From positions 71,183,299 to 71,247,298 of the forward strand of contig CM043952.1 in the NCBI GenBank assembly GCA_014529385.2: a stretch of 64,000 bases of DNA, in the 5' to 3' direction. Shown piece after piece: positions 31,517 through 44,311 of this stretch. Below the pieces are notes generated by a model, which worked only from the letters and a program-made list of their open reading frames with translations, had not been told where the DNA came from and did no database searches. Within the stretch, counting starts at the first letter, position 1; the number at the start of each line of letters is the position of its first letter. The position numbers and the translations under genes were made by a program. Source of the stretch: Adiantum capillus-veneris. Its lineage: Eukaryota > Streptophyta > Polypodiopsida > Polypodiales > Pteridaceae.

Positions 31517-31590
31517 CAAGTATGATAGATTGGTTATGCCATTTCCCTCTTGAATAATAGGTCTTGAGTTCGACTCCTCGTCGGCTAGAT
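31517..31590 (+). other. tRNA-like sequence (Pol III box pattern)
   Basis: TGATAGATTGG (31523-31533) fits box A and GAGTTCGACTCC (31566-31577) fits box B at tRNA spacing. No acceptor stem forms, so it is a SINE-like or pseudo-tRNA relic within CACTA-1. Confidence 0.35.
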
Positions 31591-31639
31591 CTTTAGGTCT
31601 TTTAATTTTAATTAGTTTCCTACGACGTTAAATTAGTTT

Positions 31640-31874
31640 CTCTCTCTTTCTCTCTCAATGTGTGTGCGTTTTTTTGTTTATGCATGCTTTCTCTCTCTTT
31701 TCCTCTCTCAATGTGTGCGTTTTTTGTTTATGCATGTTCTCTCTCTCTTTTCCTCTCTCAATGTGTGCGTTTTTTGTTTATGCATGCTCTCTCTCTCTCT
31801 TTTCCTCTCTCAATGTGTGTGTGCATTCTTTGTTTATGTATGTGTGTGTGCGTTTTTGTTTATGTTTGTACTCT

Positions 31875-31932
<58 letters not shown>

Positions 31933-32052
31933 AACACTATGTGTGTGTGTGTGTGAGAGAGAGAGAGAGGGAGAGAGAAAGAGGGGAAGGGAACATGAGA
32001 GTGAGGAGAGGGAAGGAGTATACCTGGCTCTCCTTCCTCTCCTCGTGTGTGT

Positions 32053-32085
<33 letters not shown>

Positions 32086-32110
32086 GAGAAGAAAGAGAGA
32101 GAGAGAGAGG
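31640..32110. repeat. low-complexity CT/GT DNA with a 51-base tandem repeat
   Basis: CAATGTGTG..GTTTATGCATG units recur at 31656, 31709, 31759 and 31811, then a CT run (about 31880-31929) and a GT run (about 32045-32086). Open frames here are an effect of the repeats, not genes. Confidence 0.8.
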
Positions 32111-32137
32111 GAGAGCGTTACCTGCTCCTTGCTTGAG

Positions 32138-32262
32138 GGCGCCGAAAAACTCAGATCTGAGATCTGAGTTTTTGGGCGCTCTCTGTTATTTTTTTAGCCC
32201 AGCGGGCGTCGCTATGAGCGTCGCAAATTTACAAGTATATTTGCGACGCTCATAGCGACGCC
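32138..32262. repeat. subterminal palindromes of CACTA-1
   Basis: Palindrome one (32138-32180) centres on CAGATCTGAGATCTG. Palindrome two (32205-32262) has 24-base arms GGCGTCGCTATGAGCGTCGC plus AAAT around a short spacer. GAGCGTCGCT copies continue to 32303. In CACTA elements such repeats are transposase-binding sites. Confidence 0.65.
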
Positions 32263-32339
32263 GGGAATTTTTTTTTGAGCGTCGCTGTGTGAGCGTCGCT
32301 AATATGAATAGCCTCTTGTAGTGTAAAGAATAGAAGACA

Positions 32340-33870
32340 TATGACGAAGTCATCCTACAAGTTAATGAATATGCCAAGAAAATGAAACAGATGATAGAAA
32401 GATGCAAACAACATCACTTAGCTGTAGTGCTAGGACTCGGGAGCTAGAAATGGTGATCGATGCTCTACAAGGAGAATTAGATGACAAGATGAATGTCATC
32501 TCAGATCTATAAAGACAAGTCCAAGAGATAAAAGCTGAAGCCGAACAACACCAAGTAGCCAAGGAGAAGAAACACAAAGAAATGGAGGATCTGGGCAAAC
32601 TTCTCACGAAGTTATGAGATGCTTGCAAGATCAAAGACTAACAACTGACAGAGGTAACCAATGAACTCCTAATCACAACTCTATTAGTAGTACAAAAGAT
32701 CCAAGTGCAGCTCGATGTAGCAAATGCCTCTCTGCGATATTCAGAGCAAAGGATCAATGATCACGCAGCCTTTTTGAGACAGAGAATAGAAAATCCTGCT
32801 CTCACATTGATCAAAGGCACGAATGAATTCTTTAAGACTTTGAAAAAGAGGAATAAGGATCTCGAGCTAGAGCAAAAGGTAGATCAATCTTAGAGAACAG
32901 ACCTTGCACTAATGCGAGTACAATAAGAAGAACAATTGCGTAAGGAGATGGCCGAGCTTAAAAGAGTCAATCAAGTCGTTAAGAGAGGGACAACCAAAGA
33001 CACAAGAAGAAGCAGGTATCTCTGAGCAAATGACTATCGAAATTCCCTCAATATATTTTGTTAAGATGAAAACACAGATGATAGAAGAGCTAGGAGGAGA
33101 AGAAGAGTCTCAAGTACCACTCATAGATGCTGAGCAAGTGCCCATGGTCCAGCTATCTAAAGCTGAGGAAGAAGCACTCAAGGAGCAGGTTTCCCAGGAG
33201 ACAAATGCTGGATGGAAAGTTGCGATGGATTGGGAGTTGAGGATTCTTCACTCACTCAATGTCACTCAGCTTTCTCCCAACCAAATCAATGCACAATGGC
33301 ATCAGCAATCATTTCCATATCATTTGATCAAGGGCGATCTATTACACGTCAAAGAAATATTATACAAAGATATGTAGGCAGAAGACACAGAGGATGTCCA
33401 CCCCAAGTGGAGAAAGAGCTGGTTGAACAAGAATCCACGATATCTGATTCTGTTCACGAGATCCCCTGTTGCTCTACAAAAAGACCCAACCTTTTGTCCT
33501 GTACCAAGGGTAAGGACATGGAAAGAATTTAAAGCACTGAGAAAGAAGTGGCCTACATTGTCGAACTATCCACGATTACCAGCTCCAAAGTAGGGACTAG
33601 TAACACGGGAGTACATGGTTCTTGACAAACAGAGAAGACAGAGATATGAGAAAGCACTCCATGCCTTAAAGACCATCTCGCTAGCCGTCAACCCGAAGAC
33701 TTTTTCAGCCCATGAAGCTGTGTCAAGGGACGACACAGGCGAGGAAGGGGAAAATGCTAGCAGCAAGCGAGCTTGGATATCGGTTTTCCAAGATTTCATT
33801 GTAAAAACATTTATTATTTTGATGACTCGAGAATATTATAACTCCTACTTTCTAGATAAACACTGTAATT
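32340..33870 (+). pseudogene. coiled-coil protein relic, unassigned
   Basis: Directly after the CACTA-1 end a series of open stretches has strong heptad character: RELEMVIDALQGELDDKMNV, QEIKAEAEQHQVAKEKKHKE, RYSEQRINDHAAFLRQRIEN, KRNKDLELEQKVDQ, EEQLRKEMAELKRVNQ. A later part (33.03-33.87 kb) reads VPMVQLSKAEEEALKEQVSQ and then RYEKALHALKTISLAVNPK. It is interrupted in many places. No enzyme domain is seen. It could be the gag-like part of an unknown retroelement or an old host gene. I cannot choose. Confidence 0.35.
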
Positions 33871-33879
33871 GATGAGCCG

Positions 33880-35324
33880 AGGCTACAAGCTTACAGATTG
33901 TATCAACGTGTCTTTAGTTAGAGCTCTCAGATTAATAGTTTTGACCACCAAAAACCTTGGCTAACGTATAAGTTTTTCACAAGTTTTGGATAATAGAAAC
34001 ACAGCATGAGCTAACAGCACTCACTTCTCTCCTTCTCTCGCTTCCTACTCCCTCTTCGGTTGTGACATTGCAATTGCGTCTGCAACATTGCAACCGCAGG
34101 TAAGAGCTCTATGCATTGACGTAAGCATCCGTAGCTTTTGGCATCAGTGACCCGCGGATTGATCTCACCAGAAGTAGGAACACAAAATTTAAAATCACAA
34201 ACTAAATATAGGCGCGGTATTGGGGCATCATTGCTAAGCATTTAAATGCATTCTGGGTCAAAAACGACTAGGTCAAAAACTCACTACTGTTAATAATTAT
34301 CGCAATTTTTTCACTTGACCTAAAGTGAGATTTGAGACCATAATCATGTGTGCTTAGGTCTTATAAACATGTCCTCAAAGTTTCATAATGTTTGGATGTC
34401 GTTTGATGCTATAACAGATGTGATTTGTTTGCCAATGATTAATTAGCTTTTGGTGATTTCAGTCATTTGACTGTAGCTTGAGTTAGATGCGAGTTGTCTG
34501 TTGTTTTTCAAGAGATTGACAACCTCTTGTGCCTCTTTGCACTAGTCGAGTTAGCTTCGTCCCATGGATTGACAATTATATTTGTGGTTCTTGCTACATC
34601 TACAATAAAATAAGAATGAGGTTAGACACCCGTTCCGCACACCCCTTTCAAGGGCACTCTAAAAGAGAGAAAAACTTTCAAGGGAAAATAAACAAAAGAA
34701 AAAAACAAATGTCCCAATGTGATGTCGAACACCTCTTTATATGGATACCAAAAGTCATTTTACTTTCCACCTTTATGGTTCTTTTCATTTCCTAAACTCA
34801 CCCTTCACTTATGCACTTATGGTGTTTTGAAAGGATTTTATTTTTTTCGAGATTGGGGAGACTTAATGGATTTACAAAAAAAAAACTTTGATAATGCTTC
34901 GATTAGTGCACCATTTATCAAGCCTTTCATCCCTCTTATTTTCTTGTATTAATTCCTCTATTTTCTTTGTGTGTCTACTTTTGTGCATCACATATCTAGA
35001 TAAAATGAACCTCAGCTTGAAAGCCACTTGGGGTTGTTTTACAGAACATCCCCTTCATGATTAAAAGACGCATTTGACCATATCTCTGGGATCATTATTA
35101 CGACATTAAAACGTATCGAGAGGCCTTGAGATTTTTGATTTCTTCTAGGATGATATGTTTAGAAAATGGGGTTATATCTCTCTTCTTTTGCTTAATCAAA
35201 CTAGCTTCTTTTTCTTTATTAATCCGATTCCTTTCTTTCACATGATTTTACATAAAATGCACATGATACGATTTTGCCTTTATCTTATACCATCCTAAGT
35301 ACTCACCAAGGGGAAGAAAGAAGA

Positions 35325-35357
<33 letters not shown>

Positions 35358-35580
35358 TATCTTATAAGGGAATTCATATTCATCATTAAGAAGAACAAAA
35401 TTTACTCGTACAAGAAAAAATAGAAGACTTGTCTTTGACTATAGGTCTCCATGGCTGTAATAGTTGGGTTCTCAATAGCATAGCCATGTCTCTAATACCA
35501 CTATCACAACGATATGGTAGAAGGCCTACCAATATATCTAAAATAACATGCTATGAGAAATAAAATCAAAAAATCTACAT
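33880..35580. other. no supported gene; G29 homopolymer at 35327-35355
   Basis: AT-rich DNA with only short open frames without protein-like pattern. The uninterrupted run of 29 G is the one clear landmark. Confidence 0.5.
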
Positions 35581-35586
35581 ACCTAG

Positions 35587-35866
35587 CAAGTTACACATAC
35601 ACACAATCAAGCATCATACACGGTCTAAGAGGGGTAGCGAGCGAGAATAATCACGAGAGCTATAATATTGGCAGTTCCTTCGAGTGAAACATGCATAATT
35701 CAACACGTGTAATGCAAGGAGGTGCCAACACCTTAGCATCAAGTTACACATACACACAATCAAGCATCGCACACGGTCTGAGAGCTATAATATTGGCAGT
35801 TCCTTCCAATGAAACATGCATAGTTCAACACATGTAAAGCAAGGAGGTGCCAACACCTTAGCATCA
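35587..35866. repeat. local tandem duplication, 153-base unit
   Basis: Unit one 35587-35739 and unit two 35740-35866 both run from CAAGTTACACATACACACAA to CCAACACCTTAGCATCA. Unit two lacks about 26 internal bases. Confidence 0.8.
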
Positions 35867-35869
35867 AAA

Positions 35870-36421
35870 TGAGTCTTGGATGACCAATTTTTTGCCTCCT
35901 TTACTATTTCACATTGTAGGTGGAAGAAAAGCACAAGACTGTTCATTGCTCACCTACATCTGTAAAGTGTGGAGAATGGAGAATCTTGTATACATCCATT
36001 GTTATCACCAAACTTCAGTGTTGGGGCCCTATGCTTGACAACATGGAAGGGTTATCTAGGGACCATTACCCCACAATATACTATGAGAAACTCAAAATAT
36101 TGTAGTGTTGGGACGATATCCATTGTCTCAGACGCTAGCACAGTGAGAACTAAACCAACATAATGTCAGCAAAGGAGGGAGCAATGACCCACAAACCCAT
36201 GGAAGCAAGCAAGTGGTTCTCAATCACCTACTTGAATTTCTAAGACAATCACTACAAAGAAATCTATCCTAACCCACTATGTACATGATGGCTACCATAT
36301 CTATGACACATCTACCTCTTGAAACATAACTTAACGATGTCCAATCGTTATGAAACTTGAGGGCTAGTCTCTATACACCTAGAGGACATTACCCTAAAGT
36401 CTCTACCCCAATATACTATCT

Positions 36422-36467
<46 letters not shown>

Positions 36468-39400
36468 AAAATCACGTATGATGTCTGACAGTAAAATTCA
36501 AGTCACCAATTTTGAACGTGATTAGGACTAAGGCATAACTTCTTTTGCCGTGAACGCGTGGATATATAACAATATTGAAATATTCACATGAATAGGGAGA
36601 AAACTCACCTTGAAGCTCGAAGAAGATCTCTTTAAAGAAGTAGCTAATGCGTTGATGGAGTTGCCTCAGCAATGTTGCTCATGTAGCATGTGTAGAGAGA
36701 GAAGGAAGGCCCACTCACACACATCACACCCTACATAACATAGTTGAGCCCAAGATTGATTTAGAAAAAGTCTATCTCAAGGTTACAAGGGTTTGGCTTA
36801 TATAACTCAACCCTAAGTTGGGTATTTTAGCTAGCAGAGGTACTAATTACGATTATTGACTGAATTTGACTCTCCATCGACTTTCATCACTACATGGGTT
36901 TTCCCAAGATTTACAAGATTAAAAGGACTTCCCGTAATTAGTGAGCTACAATAGTCAGCTTTAGGAAAAAAGGATATAATTAAATAATGCACCTCCATTG
37001 ACCGCTTGGATTTGGCGTGTGTTGGTCAACCGCTTCAACACTCCCCCCTCCCGCATCTTCTCGTCCCCGACAAGACTTGTTATCTTTTGCTAGGGCGTCC
37101 TTTGCTTTGTTTTGAATGTCACTGTCAATTGTTTGAGATGAGCCTTTGCTTTTAATTTGTCACTCTCTTTAAAGGATTATCTTGTGTACAATGGGTAATG
37201 GATTTTGTTGATGAGGCTTTTCTAAACTTGTTACAAATGACACTTTCCGATGATTGTTCCTTGCATCTTTGTCTTTGAGTACTTTACTTCTCGTGAGACT
37301 TTTGCTGAAGCTTGTACGTTACTTTTTGTGACCATGATTTGTGTGGACAAGTTTGTGCAGCTTTGCCACTTTGTTCTGTGAGACAACCATTCTTTGTACC
37401 TGCTTATTAAGATCCCTGTTACCTTTAGTAATCTTTCCTTTTTTTCTTTGATGTATGTACATATATTATTGAAGTGTTTTTCTACATTAAGGTCTAAAAA
37501 TTGGATGAACAAAGGGAAAAACCTAGTGGGAAAAATGCCTTTGGTATCCGCTCTTATTTGAGTTGAGATTGTTGGGCTTTGAGTACTTGTTTATGCAAGG
37601 TGAGTGCTTGGGAGAATCAAGAAAAGAGTGCCTATTGAAAGTACCAATTATGGGACACTCTAAATTCATATGAGAATTGATAATTGTTTTCAATAAAACC
37701 ATGTTGTGTGAGAAGTGGAATTGATGGGTACTTCAAGGGAACAATGTAGCACTTGTGATATCCAAGGACATCTCAATAGCTTCCACTTTTCCTAGAAGGG
37801 TTTTTTATGTAGAAGCTTCTCAACTCATTCCTCAATGTGCTCAGTGCGTGAGTTTCTTTTAGACATTCTCCTTCTTCTTCTCTGAACTTAGACTATATAA
37901 ATTTTGACTCTTATGCTCACCTATTCCATCATGAGCGACCTAGCTTAAATATGTTCAACTCATCCAGCTTGAGAAGTACCTATGGTAGCTAAGACTCTTA
38001 GACCACAAAAATATTACATGAAGCTTTGGGACTAATGCCTTGCTCATTTATTGGCTCAGTTGCTTGACCCTGACTTTTTATGCCATTTTTAATGGTGACT
38101 TGGACTTAACTTTTTTGAAGCCATTACATGCTGTAAGATAGTTCTTGTGTTTGTGGACTTCATCATTGTGCTGGTATTTGGATGCCATCATTTTTTTCAT
38201 AATTGGGCATACTCTATATCATTGTATTTTGAATTAGTGTTGATATTTACTTGAAAATCAATTTTCTCTCAAGTCTCGTGATTTTGATTATTGTAGTTTG
38301 CATTTGGATCGTCAAAACCTTTTTTGTTCTTGAGTTGGTAAATGCTGATGTCCCTTTACCTTTTGTTGTGTTGATATGAGTTGATGAGCTCCTTCGTTTC
38401 ATGCTTGATTGTGGGTTAGTATTTTTTAGTTTGTTAGTTTTTTTTATCAACATTATTCCGTATGTCTTTTTATGTAGCATTTTCTCCCCCCTCTCCTGGA
38501 TGAGTCCTATTGAGCAATTTGAAATTATAGCTTGATGGGGTTGATCATTTTGTCTCGGTGATGTCATATGTTAATTTGATCCATGATAGGATTTTGAACC
38601 CATTTCACCTGAACGTCTATTTTGGTTTAGACCTTTGGTCTCCTTTCTTGTTTAATTTGATCGGTATTCCTTTGCTGATACCTCCTTATATTTTTTCACT
38701 TGGACCCAAATCTAATAGTAGTTCTTTTGAGCTTGATATAGCTTCTTGGGGTACCCAAATTTTCTTGATAGAGACTTCTTATTTTGGTTGTTCCACTGAT
38801 CTTGGGGTTTTGTAGTGGGTTGTTTGGGTATTCAAATACATTATTGATTCTTCTGTGCATGAAGTACTTTATTTGGAACCAATAATAACCTTGTGGATGT
38901 AGCTATGTCTATTTATGCTTTGGAGACTTAGATTTTTGCTTTGGTTGTCTCTTCTCTAATCTTTGTTGTTGACACCTGAATGCTAAAGTTGTCTCTTTTG
39001 AGAGTTTTCCTTTCTTGATCCAGATTTGCGGTTGGCCAAAATGCTCTTTAGGTATCCAAATTTGATGGTGTGTACGCGGTTGGTTGATCTTTGGGATAAT
39101 ATTTGTCGGTTGTCTTTTGTAGGGATTGTCTTTATTGTATTGGTTGCCAGTTTTGAATCTAGAGTTGGTTCTTCTTTGGGCAATTGTGAGGCTGACTCTT
39201 TTGTAGGTTTTGCACTTTCATGATTCTCGTGTTTATTAGAAATTCAACTGTGTTCTCTCCTTTGAGTGTTTAATTTGCAGAGCACTTTGTGGATTGGCAA
39301 TTTGGGTGTCATGAGCTTTTTGCCAAGGTTGTCCCAATAGAAGTTGATATTGCATTTGTGTATCGAAGACAATGTAGAACTGGTGTGTACATGCGATATT

Positions 39401-39830
39401 TCCCAATTGTAGTAGAATTACTACTAAGACTATGACATAAGATTGATAATCAATAAATCCTTTGATATCTTTGTCTGTGGATTGTAATTCACCTTAGCAA
39501 GCTTGTTATATAAGCTTAAGGAGATCAAATTTCCTAGTGCTTTAGTATCAACCATTGCTAGCGCTTGCACTTTATTATAACTAGCTATTACTTGGACAAT
39601 TGGCTCTATATAGTTATCCTCCTGGCTGTGTTTTATGGAAGTATCTAGAGTTTGCTGAGTGCACTGGTTTCCTACAGCTGAAGACCCTGCTTTAACGTTT
39701 CTTTACAAACCAGTTGAGCTTGCTCTCCTCCCTCTGTTATCACACTAAAACCATAATATGGAACCACATCGTATCTGCTTTCATTGCAAAATTTTGTCAT
39801 TGGACAATCCATTGTGGCACATACATCTCA
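35870..39830. other. no supported gene; (CA)n at 36425-36463
   Basis: Long AT-rich stretch. A block at 37036-37070 (CTCCCCCCTCCCGCATCTTC) and lysine/asparagine-rich open pieces on the minus strand (38.2-39.2 kb) suggest an old retroelement in minus orientation, together with the protease piece at 39.8-40.7 kb, but no pol motif is visible. Confidence 0.35.
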
Positions 39831-39835
39831 TGTTG

Positions 39836-40703
39836 CTAGGACGTGCTCCCATGCCAAGGGTTCTTAGCTTCATCTGGAAATTCTTTTGGGATGTAATATG
39901 TGTCCTCTATATCTCTTTCTAGGATATGCTCCTCTTGTTTGAGGTTTTCGCACTTAGATGCTCCACACATCCATAGCTCCTTGGGCTTACCCAACCATGC
40001 TTTAAGTTCATACCCGATTACAGTAGCGGAATCAAAATCCTCAACAAGTGTTCTTATGACGTCCTTATAGCTATAGTCTTTTAGATTTATGTAGGTTGAA
40101 TCTCTCAAATAGATATGTTTGTATCCCCAATCTTGGACCATCTTCAACTACCGCATAATTGGGAGTCCTAATATGACATCATAGATGTTCTTCTTGCAAA
40201 CATCAACCACAGTAAATGTATGCTTGTACTCAATATCACAAGAGGTTAAAACTATCTTTTCTAGAAGACCAAGGGGCTTTTCCATGTACCCATCTGCAAG
40301 CTGCAATTTCATTATGGTTTCTCTTAAGGCCGATTTTTCCCCATTGTTTCCAGGCCTCTTTTGTTATGATGGCAACTCTAGCTCCACTGTCTAATATGGC
40401 CATACTGGTGACACTTTGAAATTTAATTGAAAGAGTTGTATTGCGATCCTCTCCCTCACAATACTATCAAACCTTATTTAATGGAACTAGCCTAGTGTTG
40501 AGCTGAGGATTCTCAAGCTCTTTGATCCCTTCTTCGATTCGAGTTTCTTGATTCTTTATGCCAAACTTCTCCAAACATTTCCCTATGGTATTCCACATGT
40601 TTGGTTGTATTTGTAGAAGTTCAACAACTGTGATTGTAAAATTTACAGGAGTAGATAAAAGGTCTATTGGGTCCTTTGAGTCCATGACCTTTTTAGAGGA
40701 CAA
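39836..40703 (-). mobile_element. retroelement fragment with retropepsin-like domain
   Basis: On the minus strand the piece reads KCLEKFGIKNQETRIEEG, then MAILDSGARVAIITKEAW (retropepsin active-site loop D-S-G-A) and later VCKKNIYDVILGLPIM (the second protease landmark I-L-G-x-P) before WGYKHIYL. This is the gag end and protease of an LTR-type element that is not element A, B or the chromovirus. It is partial and broken in several places. The following 39836-40147 part (DYSYKDVIRTLVEDFDSATV) has no recognised domain. Confidence 0.55.
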
Positions 40704-40959
40704 CCTCTAGGACAGATTGCCACAATGTTTGATTTAGCTTCATGTTCTCTCGTATATGAGGGTAGGGTTCTCAAGGAATGAGGCTTACTCTTTACACACA
40801 AGACAAATCCCTTATCTCCAAAATATGATTGCATTTCTAAATCGACTTGAGACCTTGTCTCAAATTCCTCGATCAGAGGAAGAAACATATCTCTCCCCTT
40901 ATTGGACTGATTTGATTAATGAATCAGCTCATTGGATTCATTTTTCTCACGGATTTGTT

Positions 40960-41690
40960 GCCATATGTCATCCATACCATCCACTTCTCTATATTCCTTA
41001 GGTATGGTAGGATGAAAGAAATACCTATAGAATCTTGTTCCAATCATGGGACTTCAACGCATACAACTGAACACTTCCACCTTTCTTTGCTTTTGTGAAA
41101 GCTCCCTTTAGTGGCCTCATGTATTATGTTGGTGTGCAAATAGATGCAATGGAACCCTTCACTTGATCTAGATCTTCTATGGTTAGCATCCATGGTGCCT
41201 TAGGAAGCACAATTTTTTGATTGAGAGCTCGACGTGGAGTGGAAGAGGTAGGGAGACCTTTCAAGTCCCTCAAATTATCCCACCCCCAATGAGTTTTCTT
41301 CTCCATTAATGTGGTCCTACAGGGTGTGAGCTACATTCTTGAATATGTGCATGGGATCCAAAAACTGTTGTATTTTTAAGTCCTTCCAATATGGAAGTCC
41401 TAAAATTATGGAATACCTTGACATACTTTCTAATGGATTAGTTAGGGCCGGATCACCATTGTAGTGCTCATACCAAATAGTTCCCAATATGCCATCATGC
41501 GCTTTAGAGGCATCTTCCCATTTGTTGGAGGCTTGTATTTTTTTATTGCCTGAGGGTAAGAAATGATAGTTGTTTGGATAGATTACCTTGTGCAAGGCAT
41601 GTGACCTATCCATCCCCAATGATGGCCCGCAATTAGGGCATACATTGTGGCCCCATGTGGACAACCCTCCACACATTTCACGTTGTTAGG
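40960..41690 (-). pseudogene. TNP2-like CACTA transposase core fragment
   Basis: Starting near 41676 the minus strand reads CGGLSTWGHNVCPNCGPSLG, then KVIYPNNYHFLPSGNKK and LPYWKDLKIQQFLDPMHIFK. The latter is the TNP2 (PF02992) block LPYWxxLxxRHxLDxMHIEKNV. After a stop it goes on through WDNLRDLKGLPTSS and LPKAPWMLTIEDLDQVKGSI to YALKSHDWNKIL (about 41000), the family's LKSHDWH block. HIFKN replaces the usual HIEKN, and stops occur. It comes from a different CACTA branch than CACTA-1 and -2. It abuts the element A2 sequence at about 41.70 kb. The right end of the fragment stands at this junction. Confidence 0.7.
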
Positions 41691-44296
41691 TAGAAGCTTA
41701 CATATTGATCGGTCACAAGGTTTCCTATCAAGGCATTGAGGTGGATCCTTCAAAGGTAAACGCTTTTATTGATCTCCCATCACCCAAGAATCTCAAAGAG
41801 GTCATCTCATTCATTCAAAAGGTGAAGTATATGTCACGATTCATTCACTTAGCTTTGGAGTTGCTTCATCCTTTGCAAAAGTTGATATAGTAAGTAGAAT
41901 TTGCATGGTCTGATGAGATTGATGAGTACTTTTGTAACATTAAAGAGATTTTGTCAGAGCTACCAACACTTATGCCTCCTTGTTGGGAGTACACATTCTT
42001 TGTTAGCTCTAGTGTTGGGAAGGAAATAATTGGTGCAGTTTTATTACAAAAACATCCACATAGTACTAGAATGCGACGCATCTACTTTGCTAGTAGGGTC
42101 ATGAATTCTTTGGAGAGAGGCTACACAGAGGCAAAACTCATCATGATTTTTCTCATGTTTATGGTGAGAAAGTTTACATCCTACTTGCTACCAGAACCTT
42201 TTGTAATTCTCACTGCAAAAAATTTGTTCCCTTGGGTGTCATCTCAAATGAATCTTAGTACTAGGATCTCAAAGTGGATTATGGAGTTGCAAGAGTTCCA
42301 TTACTCTTTCAAGGTAGAAGATAGTGTGCGTACAAAATTGGCAGGGATTCTCACATATAGGGTACATGGGAAGGAGATTAAGGTGCCTGAAGTAAAGACC
42401 CTACCATTACCACCACCAAAAAGTATTCATAATGCTTTTACCTTGTTCTTTGATGGAGCTTTTAGATAAGCCACAAGAAAAGCAGGGGGAGGGCTAGTGC
42501 TGCTCAACCCAAGTGGAGAGGTGGTCATGAAAGAGAAGGTCAATCTACCAGGCTTAGCTAGCAACAATGAAGCAAAATACAACACACTACTTCATGGTTT
42601 AAAGATGTGCATTGGCCAAGGTATATAACATCTCATGGTAAGGGGGGATGCACTCCTCATTATGAAGCAGATTTTAGGCATTTGGGCATGCAAGAATGAA
42701 AGCCTAAGGACAAAAGTTCATGCCATTTGTAGGTTGTTTAATCAATTTGAAGAAGTGCAATTGTATCATATTCCTAGGAAATAGAATGAAGTACTTTCAC
42801 AACAAGAAGCTACATGCATTGAGGTTGTCAAGAAACCGAGATACCAGTGATTGGAGTCATTGGAGTCATTGGCTCCCATTATTGGCTACATTTTGGAGGG
42901 CAAGTTTCCACAAGACTTCACAAAAGCTCAGAAAGGAGACTCATGAAGAAGGAAAGTGTCTATCTCTTCCTGGAAGGCTCCCTCTATCAAAGAGGGAATG
43001 ATCAAGTGTGCCAAAGAGTACCAACTATTGAGGAAATTCCATCCATTCTAGAAGGTTTGCATAAAAAATCATGTGGTGGTCATTTTGCTCAAGAGTTAAC
43101 TGTGAAGAAGAATTTGCTTGCGGGGTATGTTTGGCCAAGCCTACTTGTGGATGTCCAGCATTGGTGTAAAAGCTGTGACAACTATCAGGGAAATGGAAAT
43201 AGAAGATTGGTCCATGGTCCAAGGTAGATTGTGCTTGCAAATGGACCCTTTGAAAGTTGGAGCATTGATGCTATGTGTCCTCTGCCTAGAACAAAAACAT
43301 GGTAAAATCTACATTCTAATGGTTGTAGATTACATGACTAGGTGGATAAAGGCTCAAAGTGTGGCAAGGGTAAATGGAAAAACAGTGAGCAGATTTATCT
43401 ACACTAATATGTGTTGTAGATTTGGCACACCTTTAAAGATTGTTTATGATAGTGGTCCAGGGTTCAGGAAGGGTTTACTGACAGAAGTTTGTGAAGAGCT
43501 TCACATTCTACATCATCATAGAGCACCCTACTACCCACAATCAAATGGTTTGGTTGAGAAGGCTAATGGTTTCAATGCAGGAATCATTAGAAAGATGATG
43601 AAAAATAAGACAAAGTTGTGGGATGACTTCTTTGATGGTGCCTTGTGAGTGTATCAAACCACATATAGGGAATCCATGGGGTTCACACCATTTCGTTTGG
43701 TCTATGGTCAAGAGGCTTTACAGCCTATCGAGCTCAACATCCCAACGATGAAGCTTCATAGCAAAGGTGTACAAGATGATCAAGAAGCATGGATGTATTG
43801 ACTTCTTACCTTAGCTAATCTTGAGTGGTAAAGAGAAGCAGCTTACAAGTTCTACAAAAGGAAATCTACACAAGCAGAGGAGAAGCTTGACAAGAAATTC
43901 TAGGACAAAGGCATCAAGGAAGGAGAGCTTGTGCTAAGGTATGACAATTGGCTTGACAATCATTTTGATGTCAAGTTTGAAACTAGATGGCAGGGGCCAT
44001 ACATAGTCAAGAAGGCTTTCAATTCAAGTTACTATCCGCTTATGGACTTGAATGGTAAAGAGCACTCCAAGAGGGTAAACGGGTATCGGCTAAAGCCTTA
44101 TTTGAAATGCCTTCTACCAAATAATCTACCAAAGATCTGTCAAAAGACAACTATCTCATGTAAGGTTTGCTGCATGAAGCATGAGTGTAACTTGAGCCAA
44201 AATGCCAAGGGACAAACAATAAAAATCTTGTCAAGGACTCATAAGCACTCTCTTTGGAAAAGATGCTTTATAATGGTACATGAGTATACCATCATC

Positions 44297-44311
44297 TTGG
44301 GGGAGAGCTAA
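44297..44311 (+). promoter_or_regulatory. polypurine tract of element A2
   Basis: TTGGGGGAGAGCTAA precedes the LTR start TGATAGCC, as in A1. Confidence 0.7.

Larger units (their letters stand above)
29390..32323 (-). mobile_element. CACTA (En/Spm) element CACTA-1, 5' part
   Basis: The right border, read on the minus strand, begins ACACTACAAGAGG, the same as the left end of CACTA-2 (46922). Inside follow GAGCGTCGCT subterminal repeats and palindromes, CT/GT-rich DNA, a captured HMA gene fragment, TTTAGGTTTA-like repeats, one unit of the 183-base repeat known from CACTA-2 (about 30243-30350), and two TNP2 exons. The order matches CACTA-2. The other end is not found; sequence left of 29390 differs. 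Confidence 0.7.

Noticed and set aside
31658-32255. Three long overlapping open frames
   Set aside because: They arise from CT, GT and GA repeats and give Leu/Ser/Phe or Arg/Glu repeats only.
39836-41676. One long minus-strand gene
   Set aside because: It is a TNP2 fragment joined to a retropepsin piece, two unrelated elements.
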